Part shown: positions 24,758-34,814 of the stretch, one piece after another
Numbering within the stretch: the stretch's first letter is position 1
How the letters are laid out: each line of letters opens with the position of its first letter
From: Candidatus Wolframiiraptor gerlachensis
Lineage (GTDB): Archaea; Thermoproteota; Nitrososphaeria_A; Caldarchaeales; Wolframiiraptoraceae
Direction: 5' to 3'
Length of the DNA stretch: 64,000 nt
Assembly: GCA_021323375.2 (NCBI GenBank)
Contig: JAJPCT020000016.1
Location: 1 to 64,000 of the forward strand
The notes under the pieces: model-generated
What the model saw: the letters and a program-made list of their open reading frames with translations, nothing else
Databases searched by the model: none
What the model was told of the DNA's origin: nothing
Program-made: the position numbers and the translations under genes

Positions 24758-26311
24758 TTAAGGCTGCGTAGAGGACATTATTTCCGAGGCGAGCTCATAG
24801 CATTCCAACAAACTTTCATGTAGTTTCTTGTAAAGCTGATAATACTTGTCGTATATCTTGACATTCTCCGGGTTCGGCTTCACCACATTCTCGACGGAAA
24901 CCCACTCATATATCGTCTCATACTTCAGGTATCCCGTCCCCACGCCGGCCATCAGCGCGTCGCCGAGTGGGGCTCCTGGAGCCGGCTCGACATACCTCAA
25001 CTCCCGCCCGGTGACATCGGCCATTATCTGCCTCCAGATCGGGGACTTCGCGCCGCCATTAACTAAGATTATCCTCTTTATCGGTATTCCAGCCTCGTGG
25101 GCGACCTCTATGCTGTGCCTGAGCGCATATGCAACCGCCTCCAAGAAGGCTCTATAGATGTGCGCTTTGGTATGTGATAGCCTCAGGCCGAAGAGGCAGC
25201 TCCTCATGTTTGGGCTCCAGAAGGGCGCTCGCTCGCCGACCATCATGTGGGGCGTGAAGATGAGTCCATCAGCTCCCGGCGGGATCTTCTCAGCCATCTT
25301 GTCCAAGAGCATGTATGCTGATATGCCCGAGCTCTCCGCGACCAGCTTCTCATGCTGTGATAACATGTCCCTGAACCATCGGATTATTGCGCCGGCCGTC
25401 GCTATCCCGGAGTGCGAGTAGACCTTCTGCAGGTCATAAGCTACATGTGGCAGGGTCACGATCTTCTTCGATAGCCGAAGCTCATCCTGAATGACTCCGT
25501 TACACATTGATGTCCCGATCATCGATGTTAGGTCTCCATCGTTTAGCGCCGTGACGCTGAGCGCTGACATAGGGGCATCTATTCCACCAGCAACCACTTG
25601 AGTCCCCTTCCTGAGGCCCGTTGCCTTTGCCCCCTCATCCGTGATCTCGCCAACAACATCCTTCGAACAGTTTATCTCCTCAGGGAAGAAGTCCCTCGGA
25701 ATTCCCATCTCCTCCATCAAGTCCTCGGCCCAATCCCTCTTATGAATATCATATATTCCCCCGATGTTGCCAGCGCTTGAGTGGTCTATGCAATTGACGC
25801 CCGTGAGCTTGTAGATTATGTAGCCGTATATCGTCATGAGCTTGTATATCCTTTCCCAGTTCTTCGGCTCGTGTCTCTTTATCCAGAGTATCTTCGGGAA
25901 GCCATAATATGGGTCGATGACGTTCCCGGTCTTCTTGAAGACCTTATCCTCCCCTATCTCCCTCCTAATCCACTCGCATTCCTCGATAGCCCTCCTATCC
26001 ATCCAGATTATTGCGGGGCGTATTGGCTTAAACTCCTTATCAACAGGCACTCCGGCTCCCGAGAATAAGCCGCTTATCGAGATGCCTACTATATCTGCGG
26101 GATCAACCTTAGCCGCGTGGAGGACTCCACGTATGCTCTCGACATAGGCGTTCCACCAGACATCGGGCCACTGTTCCGCCCAGCCCGGATTGGGAATCAG
26201 TATATCCGACTCAACAAAGGATGTCGCCAAGATCCTCCCAGACGCATCCACTATGACGCTTTTTGTCCCGAAAGTCCCGACATCGGTCCCGAGGAAGAGG
26301 GGCCCGCCCAT
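24758..26311 (-). CDS. FGGY-family carbohydrate kinase (2)
   Basis: 517 aa with N-terminal GTDVGTFGTKSVIVD, central GGIDAPMSALSVTAL and C-terminal VNGGAKSPIWRQIMADVTG, the FGGY signature of xylulokinase-like enzymes. MVGERAPFWSPNMRS is typical of xylulose/ribulose-type members. It phosphorylates a ketose or polyol with ATP in the cytoplasm. It differs clearly from kinase 1 at 13867, so the two probably have different substrates. It is monocistronic, with a TATA-like CTTATATTTATG (minus) about 25 nt before the start. The substrate is unknown. Confidence 0.88.
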   Translation of the reverse strand: MGGPLFLGTDVGTFGTKSVIVDASGRILATSFVESDILIPNPGWAEQWPDVWWNAYVESIRGVLHAAKVDPADIVGISISGLFSGAGVPVDKEFKPIRPAIIWMDRRAIEECEWIRREIGEDKVFKKTGNVIDPYYGFPKILWIKRHEPKNWERIYKLMTIYGYIIYKLTGVNCIDHSSAGNIGGIYDIHKRDWAEDLMEEMGIPRDFFPEEINCSKDVVGEITDEGAKATGLRKGTQVVAGGIDAPMSALSVTALNDGDLTSMIGTSMCNGVIQDELRLSKKIVTLPHVAYDLQKVYSHSGIATAGAIIRWFRDMLSQHEKLVAESSGISAYMLLDKMAEKIPPGADGLIFTPHMMVGERAPFWSPNMRSCLFGLRLSHTKAHIYRAFLEAVAYALRHSIEVAHEAGIPIKRIILVNGGAKSPIWRQIMADVTGRELRYVEPAPGAPLGDALMAGVGTGYLKYETIYEWVSVENVVKPNPENVKIYDKYYQLYKKLHESLLECYELASEIMSSTQP

Positions 26312-26458
26312 AGGCCATCAAAGAGTAAATATCATCATGTGGCATAAATATAAGCAGTTCCGCCCACGGGCTTTAGGCGTCGCTCGAGCTTCCCCTAGGA
26401 GGCTGCGCAACGATTAATATTCCCCGCTATTGGATGATAGACTGTAAGTGGGGGTTTC

Positions 26459-27094
26459 ATGGATAGAGCTTCCGCCGTGATCTATATTGGAATTGATAGG
26501 TCGTGTAGGCGTGAGCTTGGGCTAGCGAAGATAGCGGGTAAGCCCATGATAGAGCATGTATTGGATGCTGTTCCGGATGATGTCGAGGAACTAGCAATAC
26601 TCGTGGGCGAGTGCGATGACCCGGAGGTTTATAATGAGGTCGCGGAGAAGTATCTCGCTGAGATTATAGAATTTAAGGAGCAGGCTGTTAATGATCGTAG
26701 GCTGATAGAGTTCGCGATCGATAATATTCAGGGTGACAGGATGCTCATACTCCCGGGGAACGCCCCGCTTATCACGAGGGATTTCGCCGCATTTCTTCTC
26801 GAGTGCTCCAAGAGGTTTAGGGCTGTTTTGCCAAGATCGCCCGCGAGGAACACGATATACTTGATGGCATCATATCAGACCAGGCCCATTAGAGAGTTCT
26901 TCGGCTCCCACCCCAGCGCCGGGATGGATGAGGCTGTTAAGAGCATCGGCGGCGCGATCTACCTCTCAAGCATGAGCCTCAGGATATTTGATGAGAAGCT
27001 TGGGATGTTCTTCAGGGTCTCGACTCCTCAAGACCTGAAGAGGGCGGAGAAAATATTGAAGACTAGGAAGACTCAGCGCCTGATTGAGCTATGA
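26459..27094 (+). CDS. MobA-like nucleotidyltransferase
   Basis: 211 aa with a nucleotidyltransferase fold. The N-terminal region (ELGLAKIAGKPMIEHVLDAV) matches the 'K..l.gkpml..v' segment of MobA/GlmU-like enzymes, and LILPGNAPLITRDF corresponds to the 'GD.P.l' metal-binding stretch, with Asn in place of Asp. The glycine-rich GGxSxRMG loop is poorly conserved. MobA attaches GMP to molybdo- or tungstopterin; a cofactor role for the AOR-type enzyme is plausible but unproved. It overlaps the next gene by 4 nt (ATGA). Confidence 0.55.
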   Translation: MDRASAVIYIGIDRSCRRELGLAKIAGKPMIEHVLDAVPDDVEELAILVGECDDPEVYNEVAEKYLAEIIEFKEQAVNDRRLIEFAIDNIQGDRMLILPGNAPLITRDFAAFLLECSKRFRAVLPRSPARNTIYLMASYQTRPIREFFGSHPSAGMDEAVKSIGGAIYLSSMSLRIFDEKLGMFFRVSTPQDLKRAEKILKTRKTQRLIEL

Positions 27095-28083
27095 AAAAGC
27101 TCGGGAAGATTGATCGAGAGCTTCTCGAGAGGTTTGTCTTCCGCAGGCTTGGCTATAGGAGAAGAGATGTAATAGTCCCGCCTAGATTTGGCGAGGATGC
27201 CGGGGTTGTTAGGGCCGGGGGCGGGCCCCTCGTATTGGCCACGGATCCCATAACAGGGGCCAGCGAGCTGGCGGGCTGGCTCTCCGTCCACGTGAATGCG
27301 AATGATGTCGCAGTCATGGGGGCTGAGCCGAAATGGTTCTCGGCAACGATACTTCTTCCAGAGGATGGTTTGGGGGGTCTCGACCGGATAACACATGATA
27401 TTCATCGAGCCTGTAGAAGCCTGCGCGTAGCGGTTGTAACAGGGCATACGGAGGTCTCCCCTGGGATCTCTAGGCCCATAATAGTTGGCCAGATGATTGG
27501 TGAGCTGGTCTCTAGGAGGCCTATCACGTCCTCTGGTGCGAGGCCCGGGGACCTCCTAGTGATGTCTAAGACCGCTGGGATAGAGGGGACCGCGATCCTA
27601 GCGTCGGATTTCAGGAGCATGCTTGCCGGGAGGGTGCCAAATGAGATTCTGGCCCAAGCGGAGAAGTTCTACGAGAGGATAAGTGTTGTCAAAGAGGCTT
27701 TGAGGCTGGCTAGGGAAGGGCTTGCCAACGCCATGCATGATCCCACGGAGGGCGGCCTGATCGGCGGAGCTTATGAGCTCGCGGAAGCCAGCAGCTGCTC
27801 CTTCATAATATATGAGGAGGCAATCCCCGTGGCTAGGGAGACCAGGATAATATGCGAAGCTCTTGAATGCGACCCCCTAAAGCTCATCTCCTCCGGCGTC
27901 CTGCTCGCTGCTGTTCCCAGAAGGCTTGCCAAGAGGCTGTCGAGAATACGAGGTTTCAGAGTAATCGGTGAGCTGAGGGGGAGGGGGGAGGGGAATATTG
28001 TCGTGAGGAAGGATGGTTCAGAGGAGAGGATTAAGGGGCCGGTTCTAGACGAGCTCTGGAGATTATTTATGGAACATGGGTAA
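27091..28083 (+). CDS. AIR synthase-related (HypE-like) protein
   Basis: 330 aa of the PurM/HypE/SelD/ThiL ATP-binding superfamily. GEDAGVV near the N-terminus, LATDPITG, VHVNANDVAVMGAEP and MHDPTEGGLIGGAYELA match the superfamily's ATP and metal-binding segments, closest to HypE and its archaeal paralogues. The C-terminal cysteine used by true HypE for cyanide formation is absent (it ends LWRLFMEHG), so hydrogenase maturation is not supported. It overlaps the MobA-like gene. The exact reaction is unknown. Confidence 0.75.
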   Translation: MKKLGKIDRELLERFVFRRLGYRRRDVIVPPRFGEDAGVVRAGGGPLVLATDPITGASELAGWLSVHVNANDVAVMGAEPKWFSATILLPEDGLGGLDRITHDIHRACRSLRVAVVTGHTEVSPGISRPIIVGQMIGELVSRRPITSSGARPGDLLVMSKTAGIEGTAILASDFRSMLAGRVPNEILAQAEKFYERISVVKEALRLAREGLANAMHDPTEGGLIGGAYELAEASSCSFIIYEEAIPVARETRIICEALECDPLKLISSGVLLAAVPRRLAKRLSRIRGFRVIGELRGRGEGNIVVRKDGSEERIKGPVLDELWRLFMEHG

Positions 28084-28136
28084 GCCCCCGGCATCAATAA
28101 TAAATTTCAGCATGTCGTTTTCGCGGAGGGAAATCT

Positions 28137-29591
28137 GTGGCGGAGATTTTAGGGCGTATCGGCCTCTCCTTCGATGATGTTCTACTTGTTCCAAGAAGAT
28201 CTTCCATAAGGTCTAGAAAGGAGGTTGATACGCGGAGCAAGTTCACGAGGAGGATCTGGCTGAATATACCCATCGTCTCTGCCGCTATGGATACTGTGAC
28301 GGAGTCTAGGATGGCTATAACCATGGCTAGGGAGGGTGGGATAGGCGTCATACACAGGTTTATGCCGCCCCAGAAGCAGGCTGAGGAGGTCTCGAAGGTC
28401 AAGCGCGCTGAGAACATCGTGATAGAGAAGCCCGCGACGATAAGGCCTGAAGCCACGGTCAAGGATGCAAAGGATCTCATGAGCTTCCTCGGGATAAGCG
28501 GCCTCCTCGTGGTCGATGATCATGGCAAGCTGCTCGGGATCATAACTAGGAGGGATGTCCTCTTCGAGGATAATAGGAGGCTTGTCAAGGATTGCATGAC
28601 TCCGAGGAGTGATATGATAGTCGCGAGGGAGGGTGTTTCGCTCGAGGAGGCTAGGGAGATATTCAGGAGCCATAAGATAGAGAAGCTGCCGATAGTGGAT
28701 GATGAGGGGAGGCTTAAGGGTCTGATAACGAGCGTCGATCTTGTTAAGCGCGAGGCCTATCCGAATGCCTCTAGGGACTCAAAGGGGAGGCTTCTAGTCG
28801 CTGCTGCCGTGGGCGTCAAGGAGAGGGAGCTTGAGAGGGCTCAGCTCTTGGTGGAGGCGGGCGTGGACGCACTTGTCGTCGATGTGGCCCATGGCCATAG
28901 CGAGATGTGTATGGAGATGGTGAAGAGGCTTCGGATAATCTATGGTGACGATGAGGAGATTGTTGCGGGGAATGTTGCGACGCGGGAGGGCGTGGAGGAT
29001 CTAGCATCGGCTGGGGCGAGCGCTGTCAAAGTTGGTATAGGCCCTGGATCCGTCTGCACGACTAGGGTTGTTGCCGGCGTCGGCGTCCCCCAGCTCACGG
29101 CGATAATAGAGTGCGCAGAGGCTGCTGAGCAGATGGATGTGCCGATAATCGCTGATGGCGGGATAAGGGAGAGCGGTGACGTCGTGAAGGCCCTTGCCGC
29201 CGGGGCATCAACCGTGATGATAGGGAGGCTTCTGGCGGGCACGGATGAGAGCCCAGGAACGATCGTGATGAAGAATGGGAGGAGGTATAAGATATACAGG
29301 GGCATGGCCTCGATGTATGCCATGCTCGGGAGGGAGTTCATGATGAGAGATGATGCGGAGGCCCTGCTAGACGCCTCGGAATACTCATACTATGCTGAGG
29401 GCGTGGAGGCCTATGTTCCATATGTCGGCTCGGCCTCGGATGTTGTAAGGAGGCTCGTGGCAGGCCTGAGGTCTGGCATGAGCTATCTCGGTGCCAGAAA
29501 TCTTGATGAGTTGAGGAGGAACGCCATCTTCATCAGGATCAGCCCGGCCAGTGTTAGAGAGAGTTATCCCCATGATGTGGAAGTGATCTAG
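28137..29591 (+). CDS. guaB: Inosine-5'-monophosphate dehydrogenase
   Basis: 484 aa, full length. Order: TIM-barrel N-terminus ([12 protein letters not shown]), two CBS domains (about residues 90-205, ending [15 protein letters not shown]), then [18 protein letters not shown] with the catalytic Cys that forms the IMP thioimidate, [20 protein letters not shown], and the flap with GREFMMRDD. It converts IMP to XMP with NAD, the committed step to GMP. The start is GTG (28137), with a GCGGAGGG ribosome-binding sequence upstream. It heads guaB-purA-purB, so both branches from IMP are encoded together. Confidence 0.95.
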   Translation: MAEILGRIGLSFDDVLLVPRRSSIRSRKEVDTRSKFTRRIWLNIPIVSAAMDTVTESRMAITMAREGGIGVIHRFMPPQKQAEEVSKVKRAENIVIEKPATIRPEATVKDAKDLMSFLGISGLLVVDDHGKLLGIITRRDVLFEDNRRLVKDCMTPRSDMIVAREGVSLEEAREIFRSHKIEKLPIVDDEGRLKGLITSVDLVKREAYPNASRDSKGRLLVAAAVGVKERELERAQLLVEAGVDALVVDVAHGHSEMCMEMVKRLRIIYGDDEEIVAGNVATREGVEDLASAGASAVKVGIGPGSVCTTRVVAGVGVPQLTAIIECAEAAEQMDVPIIADGGIRESGDVVKALAAGASTVMIGRLLAGTDESPGTIVMKNGRRYKIYRGMASMYAMLGREFMMRDDAEALLDASEYSYYAEGVEAYVPYVGSASDVVRRLVAGLRSGMSYLGARNLDELRRNAIFIRISPASVRESYPHDVEVI

Positions 29592-29593
29592 GG

Positions 29594-30841
29594 ATGCCGG
29601 GGATAGTGATAGTCGGGCTCCAGTGGGGAGATGAGGGCAAGGGCAAGATATCATATCTGTTATGCAGGGATGCCGATTGTGTTGTCAGGTTTCAGGGAGG
29701 CGCGAACGCCGGCCACACCGTCGTTATTGAGGGGAGAAAGCTCAAGTTCAATATCCTTCCAGCAGGCTCGGCGGCTGGGGCGAGGCCATGTATAGCATCA
29801 GGAACGGTCGTTGATCTCGATGAGGTCTTCGAAGAGCTTGAGATGCTGAGGTCTATAGGCCTCGAGGCGAGGCTCATGATAAGTAGATCCGCCAGCGTTG
29901 TCCTCCCGATACATAAGAAGCTCGACTCGAGGATCGAGGAGGCTAGGGGTGGGAGCGCTGTTGGGACGACTAGGAGGGGTATAGGGCCGACATACTCGGA
30001 TAAGGCGCTGAGGACGGGGCTTAGGATTGAGGACCTACTCAACCCCGATGATCTTAGGGATAAGCTCGAGATCCTGAAGAGGCTCCATGGAGAAGAGCCG
30101 GACGACTTCGAGAACCTCAGGAGGATCGGTGAGAAGATAGCGCCCTACGTTGGGGATGTTGAGCTATATGTCAATGATGTCTTGGATGAGGGTGGGAAGG
30201 TTGTCTTTGAGGGAGCTCAGGGGACGCTGCTAGACATAGATCATGGCACCTATCCATATGTTACCTCCTCGAATACGATAGCTGGCGCGGCGTGCACGGG
30301 CTGCGGCGTCGGGCCCACGAGGATAAACGAGGTAGTCGGCGTCGCGAAGGCTTATACAACTAGGGTTGGCGCTGGCGTCTTCCCAACCGAGGTTGGGGGT
30401 GAACTGGGCGAGAGGCTCCGAGAGGTCGGCCAAGAGTATGGCACAACAACCGGCAGACCTAGAAGGGTTGGATGGCTCGACATCCCACTTCTCAGATACG
30501 CGATAAGAGTAAGCAATGTGGACTGGATAGCCTTGACAAAGCTCGATGTTCTAAGCGGCTTAGATAAGATCAAGATATGCGTCGAGTATGAATATAATGG
30601 TAAGGCTTTGGGGATCGCCCCGCCTGCTGTGAGGCTTCTCAGCAAGGTTAAGCCCGTCTATGAGGAGGTTAAGGGCTGGGGGAAGATCTCCAAGGATGAG
30701 TGGAGGAGGATCTCTAAGAGAGGGTGGGAGGCCCTTCCTGATGAGGCCAAAGCGTATGTGGAGCTCCTTGAGGATCTACTGGGCAAGCCTATCAAGCTGA
30801 TATCTATCGGGGCTGATACTGGAATGGAGGTTGAGAAGTAG
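29594..30841 (+). CDS. purA: Adenylosuccinate synthetase
   Basis: 415 aa. Signature residues: QWGDEGKGK (GTP P-loop with catalytic Asp), GGANAGHTVV (catalytic His), TTRRGIGPTYSDKA and GRPRRVGWLDIPLLRYA. It condenses IMP and aspartate with GTP to give adenylosuccinate. It starts 3 nt after guaB, and its TAG stop is directly followed by the purB ATG, a tight operon. Confidence 0.95.
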   Translation: MPGIVIVGLQWGDEGKGKISYLLCRDADCVVRFQGGANAGHTVVIEGRKLKFNILPAGSAAGARPCIASGTVVDLDEVFEELEMLRSIGLEARLMISRSASVVLPIHKKLDSRIEEARGGSAVGTTRRGIGPTYSDKALRTGLRIEDLLNPDDLRDKLEILKRLHGEEPDDFENLRRIGEKIAPYVGDVELYVNDVLDEGGKVVFEGAQGTLLDIDHGTYPYVTSSNTIAGAACTGCGVGPTRINEVVGVAKAYTTRVGAGVFPTEVGGELGERLREVGQEYGTTTGRPRRVGWLDIPLLRYAIRVSNVDWIALTKLDVLSGLDKIKICVEYEYNGKALGIAPPAVRLLSKVKPVYEEVKGWGKISKDEWRRISKRGWEALPDEAKAYVELLEDLLGKPIKLISIGADTGMEVEK

Positions 30842-32236
30842 ATGGACCCCCTAGAGGCAATAACACCGATAGATGGTAGGTATAGGGAAAAGCTTGAGCA
30901 CCTATCAAGATACTTCTCAGAATACGCGCTGATAAGGGAGAGGGCTAGGGTCGAGCTGGAATACTTGGCGAAGCTCGTCGAGGAGGTTGAGTCCGGGAAG
31001 ATAGTCGGCCTGCCGCTGAAATGGAAGGAGGTTCTAAGGGTCATAGGAGAGGAGGTCTCTATCGAGGATGCTAGGAGGGTTAAGGAGCTTGAGAAGACGC
31101 TTGGCCACGATGTCGCAGCCCTTATCAGCTTTCTTAGGGAGAAGCTTCATGATTACGGTCTCGGGATCCTCGCGCCATACATCCATATTGGATTAACCTC
31201 CGAGGACGTGAATAATCTCGCGCTCTCTAGGCTGCTTCACAGGTTTAATCAGGAGGCCTTAGTCCCGGCGCTTGTAAGCCTTATAGAGACCTTATCATCG
31301 CTCGCCCTAGAGCATGTTGACACGGTGATGCTCGGAAGGACACATGGCGTCCCAGCGGTTCCAACAACCTTCGGCAAGTTCCTAGCGAACTATGCTTATA
31401 GGGTGGCGAGGATTGCGGAGGAGCTATACTCCTTCAAGTTCCCCGGAAAGCTGGGTGGGGCTGTTGGAGACTTCTCAGCCCTAAAAGTCGCCTACCCGAA
31501 TATGGACTGGATCGAGTTCGCGAGATCATTTATCGAGTCGATGGGCTTGGAGTATTTCCCAGCAGCTACACAGATCCTGCCGCATGACCGGATCTCAGAT
31601 TACCTGCTGAAGGTCTCTATCCTAGACTCCATACTCTCGAACCTCTGCAGGGATCTATGGATGCTCTCATCGCTCGGCCTCCTAGTATTCGGGATAAGGG
31701 AGAAGGAGATACACTCTTCAACAATGCCTCATAAGTCCAACCCGATACTCCTCGAGAATGCTGAGGGAGCCTTCGACCTCGCATCTGAGAGCCTAGCATA
31801 CATAGCGAGGAGGCTTATCTCGAGCAGGCTCCAGAGGGATCTATCCGACTCGATAATCAAGAGGTTCTATGGAATGCCGCTCTCATTGACAATACTCGGC
31901 ATAAGGAACTTGGAGGGAGCTTTAGAGAGGATGATCGTTAGGAAGGATGATATGCTTCTAGAGGTTGAGGGGCATCCAGAGGTCTTGGCAGAGGCCTATC
32001 AGGTCTACTTGAGGAAGCTCGGAGTGGAGGATGCTTATGAGCTTATCCAGCGGGCGGTTAGGAATGGATGGGACAATGTTGTCGAGGTACTGAGAAGCCA
32101 CCTGCCGGAGAGCGAGTATAGCAGGCTGGCGGATCTAAAGCCGTCAAGCTACATCGGCGAGGCGGAGAGGATTGCGATCCAGCTCCTCGATGAGGTCAAC
32201 AGGATCTACAAGAAGATCACGGCTGCTCAATCCTAA
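30842..32236 (+). CDS. purB: Adenylosuccinate lyase
   Basis: 464 aa of the fumarase/aspartase superfamily. HIGLTSEDVNN, GRTHGVPAVPTTFG and the signature HSSTMPHKSNPILLENAEGA (catalytic Ser loop) are present. It cleaves adenylosuccinate to AMP and fumarate and also acts on SAICAR in purine synthesis. It is the third gene of the guaB-purA-purB operon. Its 3' end overlaps the convergent mevalonate kinase gene by about 20 nt. Confidence 0.95.
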   Translation: MDPLEAITPIDGRYREKLEHLSRYFSEYALIRERARVELEYLAKLVEEVESGKIVGLPLKWKEVLRVIGEEVSIEDARRVKELEKTLGHDVAALISFLREKLHDYGLGILAPYIHIGLTSEDVNNLALSRLLHRFNQEALVPALVSLIETLSSLALEHVDTVMLGRTHGVPAVPTTFGKFLANYAYRVARIAEELYSFKFPGKLGGAVGDFSALKVAYPNMDWIEFARSFIESMGLEYFPAATQILPHDRISDYLLKVSILDSILSNLCRDLWMLSSLGLLVFGIREKEIHSSTMPHKSNPILLENAEGAFDLASESLAYIARRLISSRLQRDLSDSIIKRFYGMPLSLTILGIRNLEGALERMIVRKDDMLLEVEGHPEVLAEAYQVYLRKLGVEDAYELIQRAVRNGWDNVVEVLRSHLPESEYSRLADLKPSSYIGEAERIAIQLLDEVNRIYKKITAAQS

Positions 32237-33119
32237 CCCCATCAACCCCAAGCCTGACCCTAAACACCTCAAACCTCCTCGAGACCACCGGGATTATTTT
32301 ATCCAGCTTATCCGGGTCCGCCACAGCTATCACGCAGCCGCCTCCACCAGCCCCGGTCAGCTTGGCACCATAAGCTCCCCCCTCCAAGCATAGGGCGATA
32401 GCCTCCTCTATCTCCGGCGACGACACCCCAACCATCCTCAGGAACTCCTGGTTCCTATTCATTAGCCTCCCGAGCTTTTCTAAGTCTCTGCTCCTCAGAT
32501 AATCCAGCCCCTCCATAATCATCCTCCCAACCTCATCAAGAAGCTGCTTGAATAGCTCAGGCTTCTTCTCGCTGAACTCCCTCACCCTCAGCACCAAGTC
32601 CCCGGTCCTCCTCTGCCTGCCGGTGTTCACGACTAGGATCTCCTCGAGCCCAATGTCGAGCCTCCTATATCCATCCGACCGCGTGTAGAGCCCGGATCCA
32701 CCGAATGTGGCGATCGAGGTGTCCATCCCGGATGGCATGTAGTGAACTATTTTCTCGCCCTCATACGATGCTTCGAGTATCAGGCTGTGGTCGACCCTTC
32801 CCGTCAGCAGATGGAGTGCTGCTGCCGAGGATGATGCGGCGACCGCGGCCGATGAGCCGAGCCCAACACTCTGAGGTATCTTGGACCTGATCTCTATCAC
32901 GAGGCCCGCACTCGCGCCTAGCCTGCTTAGAATGTACTCGGCAGCCCTCACCGCCGGACTGCCGCGGGATCCATCTCTCAGCCTAACACCACCCGATCTC
33001 GCAAGCTCAACGATCGCGGTTGCCCTGAGATCTATTGAGGCCACGATCGCGGGAGACCCATGAACGACGAAGTGCTCGCCGAATAATATTACCTTCCCCG
33101 GGGCCGATGCAGTCCTCAT
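32217..33119 (-). CDS. mvk: Mevalonate kinase
   Basis: 300 aa, GHMP kinase family. APGKVILFGEHFVVHG at the N-terminus, the ATP loop VGLGSSAAVAASSSAAALHL and the C-terminal LTGAGGGGCVIAV are diagnostic. It phosphorylates mevalonate in isoprenoid-lipid synthesis. Together with the isopentenyl phosphate kinase at 36897 it points to the archaeal (alternative) mevalonate route. The start overlaps the stop of the upstream 236-aa gene by 4 nt. Confidence 0.93.
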   Translation of the reverse strand: MRTASAPGKVILFGEHFVVHGSPAIVASIDLRATAIVELARSGGVRLRDGSRGSPAVRAAEYILSRLGASAGLVIEIRSKIPQSVGLGSSAAVAASSSAAALHLLTGRVDHSLILEASYEGEKIVHYMPSGMDTSIATFGGSGLYTRSDGYRRLDIGLEEILVVNTGRQRRTGDLVLRVREFSEKKPELFKQLLDEVGRMIMEGLDYLRSRDLEKLGRLMNRNQEFLRMVGVSSPEIEEAIALCLEGGAYGAKLTGAGGGGCVIAVADPDKLDKIIPVVSRRFEVFRVRLGVDGVRIEQP

Positions 33120-33826
33120 TCCTCCTCATGCTCCCTCCTACTCCTGACTATCATCGGGATGACGATCTCATCTATGTACTCTATGAACTCCGACTCCGGC
33201 ATCCTTGTGAATGACGTGATGACACAGTTCCTCGTCAGCCCCATAACCCTATTGGTCCCGGCCACCGTGAATACTATATACCATATCTTTCCATGTTTCA
33301 GGTACTCTTCGTAGAGCGCCGTGTTCTTCAGCGAGTCGCCGTAGAGGGCGAGCTTATCGACATCAACGAAGTCGAGGTCGTCGAAGTATATCACCTTTGT
33401 TCCTTCCGGGTTTCTTTCATGAAACTCTCTCATGACCGATGGTGCGATCCTAGCCTCTGTGATCGCCTTATAGGATAGGAAGAGGTGGTGGGAGAGTAGT
33501 GAGGCAACAGCATTCGCGAAATGCTTCTCCTGAACCACCGTGAGAAGCGTGAGACCCTCGGCTCTCCTGAAGATTATCCTCGCCTCAACGGTCTTGAGGA
33601 CTGGCACAAGCCTCCCCCTCTGATTAACTGTTATCAACTTATCCCTGCTGAACACGCCCTCAAGCCTATCACTTTTTAGATCCAGATCCCTTACCTCTGT
33701 TATGAGCTCAAATTGCTGGCCATCCGCCTCTCTCTCCTCGATAAGCCTATAGCCCATCAGCTTGTCAGCTATCTCCTCGAGTGTTGTCTCAGCCCTTATC
33801 TCGAAGATCTTTGCGGCTAGCGGCAT
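33116..33826 (-). CDS. Conserved-looking protein of unknown function, coupled to mvk
   Basis: 236 aa with mixed alpha/beta character and no membrane segment, signal peptide or motif that I recognise. A central basic/hydrophobic segment (TLLTVVQEKHFANAVASLLS) and an acidic segment (VIYFDDLDFVDVDKLALYG) stand out, and the C-terminus is highly charged (RSRREHEEE). It overlaps mvk by an ATGA junction, so the two are translationally coupled. The codon and base composition resembles neighbouring genes. No function is assigned. Confidence 0.7.
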   Translation of the reverse strand: MPLAAKIFEIRAETTLEEIADKLMGYRLIEEREADGQQFELITEVRDLDLKSDRLEGVFSRDKLITVNQRGRLVPVLKTVEARIIFRRAEGLTLLTVVQEKHFANAVASLLSHHLFLSYKAITEARIAPSVMREFHERNPEGTKVIYFDDLDFVDVDKLALYGDSLKNTALYEEYLKHGKIWYIVFTVAGTNRVMGLTRNCVITSFTRMPESEFIEYIDEIVIPMIVRSRREHEEE

Positions 33827-33850
33827 CTAGTGGTGGGGATGCCACCGAGC

Positions 33851-34765
33851 TCATAAAGATAGCTTGCGGCCGCGTCGGGGTAGGGCCCGCTCATAGACCA
33901 GTATCGTGAGGATTGTCGCGGCGGCTGAGGCGGCGATTAGTTGGAGCGTTTCATTCAGGCTTGTGAGCGCCCATGGTCTTAGGAGCATTGAGATGGCGAG
34001 CGCGATCATCAGGTAGCCCGAGAAGAGCTTTATCCTCCTCGACCATGCTTCCGAGATCCTCATTCTGCCCAAGGTGTATGCGAAGACGAGGACTATCCCG
34101 AGCATCGGCATGACATATATCATGTTGTAGAGCGCGAGGTAGATGTAATACTCCACATGGCCTATGCCGAGTGATGAGAGGAGGCTCGTATAGTATAGTG
34201 GGAAGCCCGGGGTGCAGGCGAGCTCGTATATGTTGACTGTGAACGCGAGCGCGGCCGAGCCAGCCGCTAGAGCCCCTAGAGAGCTTACGCGTAGAAGCCT
34301 TCTAGCGGATCTACCAACTTGGGCGAGGCTTTTCTCGGATGCGCCTAGGGATGGGCCGAGTCCATGGGCGAAATAGTCCTTCACGTTCAAGGCTCCAGCA
34401 GCCGCCACCATTATCATCACTATGAGGAAGAATGGGCCAAAGCCGCTCAGTATCCTGAAGACGTTGAGTACCGCGGCCATAAAGAAGAAGTAGGCGAGAC
34501 CTGAGATGAGGACGAATATCCCGCCGACTAAGAGGATGCGGGCGCGATCCCTCGCGTATATCAGGATACTGAGGAGGAATGTCAGGATGTAGAAGGCGCA
34601 GGGATTAACGCTATCCATCCCTGCGATCACGAGCGTGAGCCAGAGGAGGTTCTCGCCTGCGTTGCCGTCATCAAGCTGAGCCCCCATAGGGCCTAGCATA
34701 AATGCTAAGGATAACATGATAAGAACCGCTGCGAAGAATCCCCAAGCGATCCGCGAAGCCTTCAA
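33851..34765 (-). CDS. CcdA/DsbD-like transmembrane electron-transfer protein
   Basis: 304 aa with about seven to eight hydrophobic helices. DSVNPCAFYIL and VYELACTPGFPLYY-like segments (here NIYELACTPGFPLYY) carry the paired membrane cysteines (NPC and ACTPG) typical of CcdA/DsbD transporters, which pass reducing equivalents from cytoplasmic thioredoxin outward. A central hydrophilic loop (about residues 130-165) separates two helix bundles. The TTG start has GAGG upstream. It may serve extracytoplasmic disulfide reduction or heme-protein maturation; no cytochrome genes are nearby. Confidence 0.75.
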   Translation of the reverse strand: MKASRIAWGFFAAVLIMLSLAFMLGPMGAQLDDGNAGENLLWLTLVIAGMDSVNPCAFYILTFLLSILIYARDRARILLVGGIFVLISGLAYFFFMAAVLNVFRILSGFGPFFLIVMIMVAAAGALNVKDYFAHGLGPSLGASEKSLAQVGRSARRLLRVSSLGALAAGSAALAFTVNIYELACTPGFPLYYTSLLSSLGIGHVEYYIYLALYNMIYVMPMLGIVLVFAYTLGRMRISEAWSRRIKLFSGYLMIALAISMLLRPWALTSLNETLQLIAASAAATILTILVYERALPRRGRKLSL

Positions 34766-34814
34766 CCTCGATGACTTTTCTCAGCCATGGGATCTAGAAA
34801 ATTTTTCCATTCAG

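Noticed and set aside
27091-28083. True HypE hydrogenase maturation protein
   Set aside because: The C-terminal catalytic cysteine is missing and no other hyp or hydrogenase genes are present.
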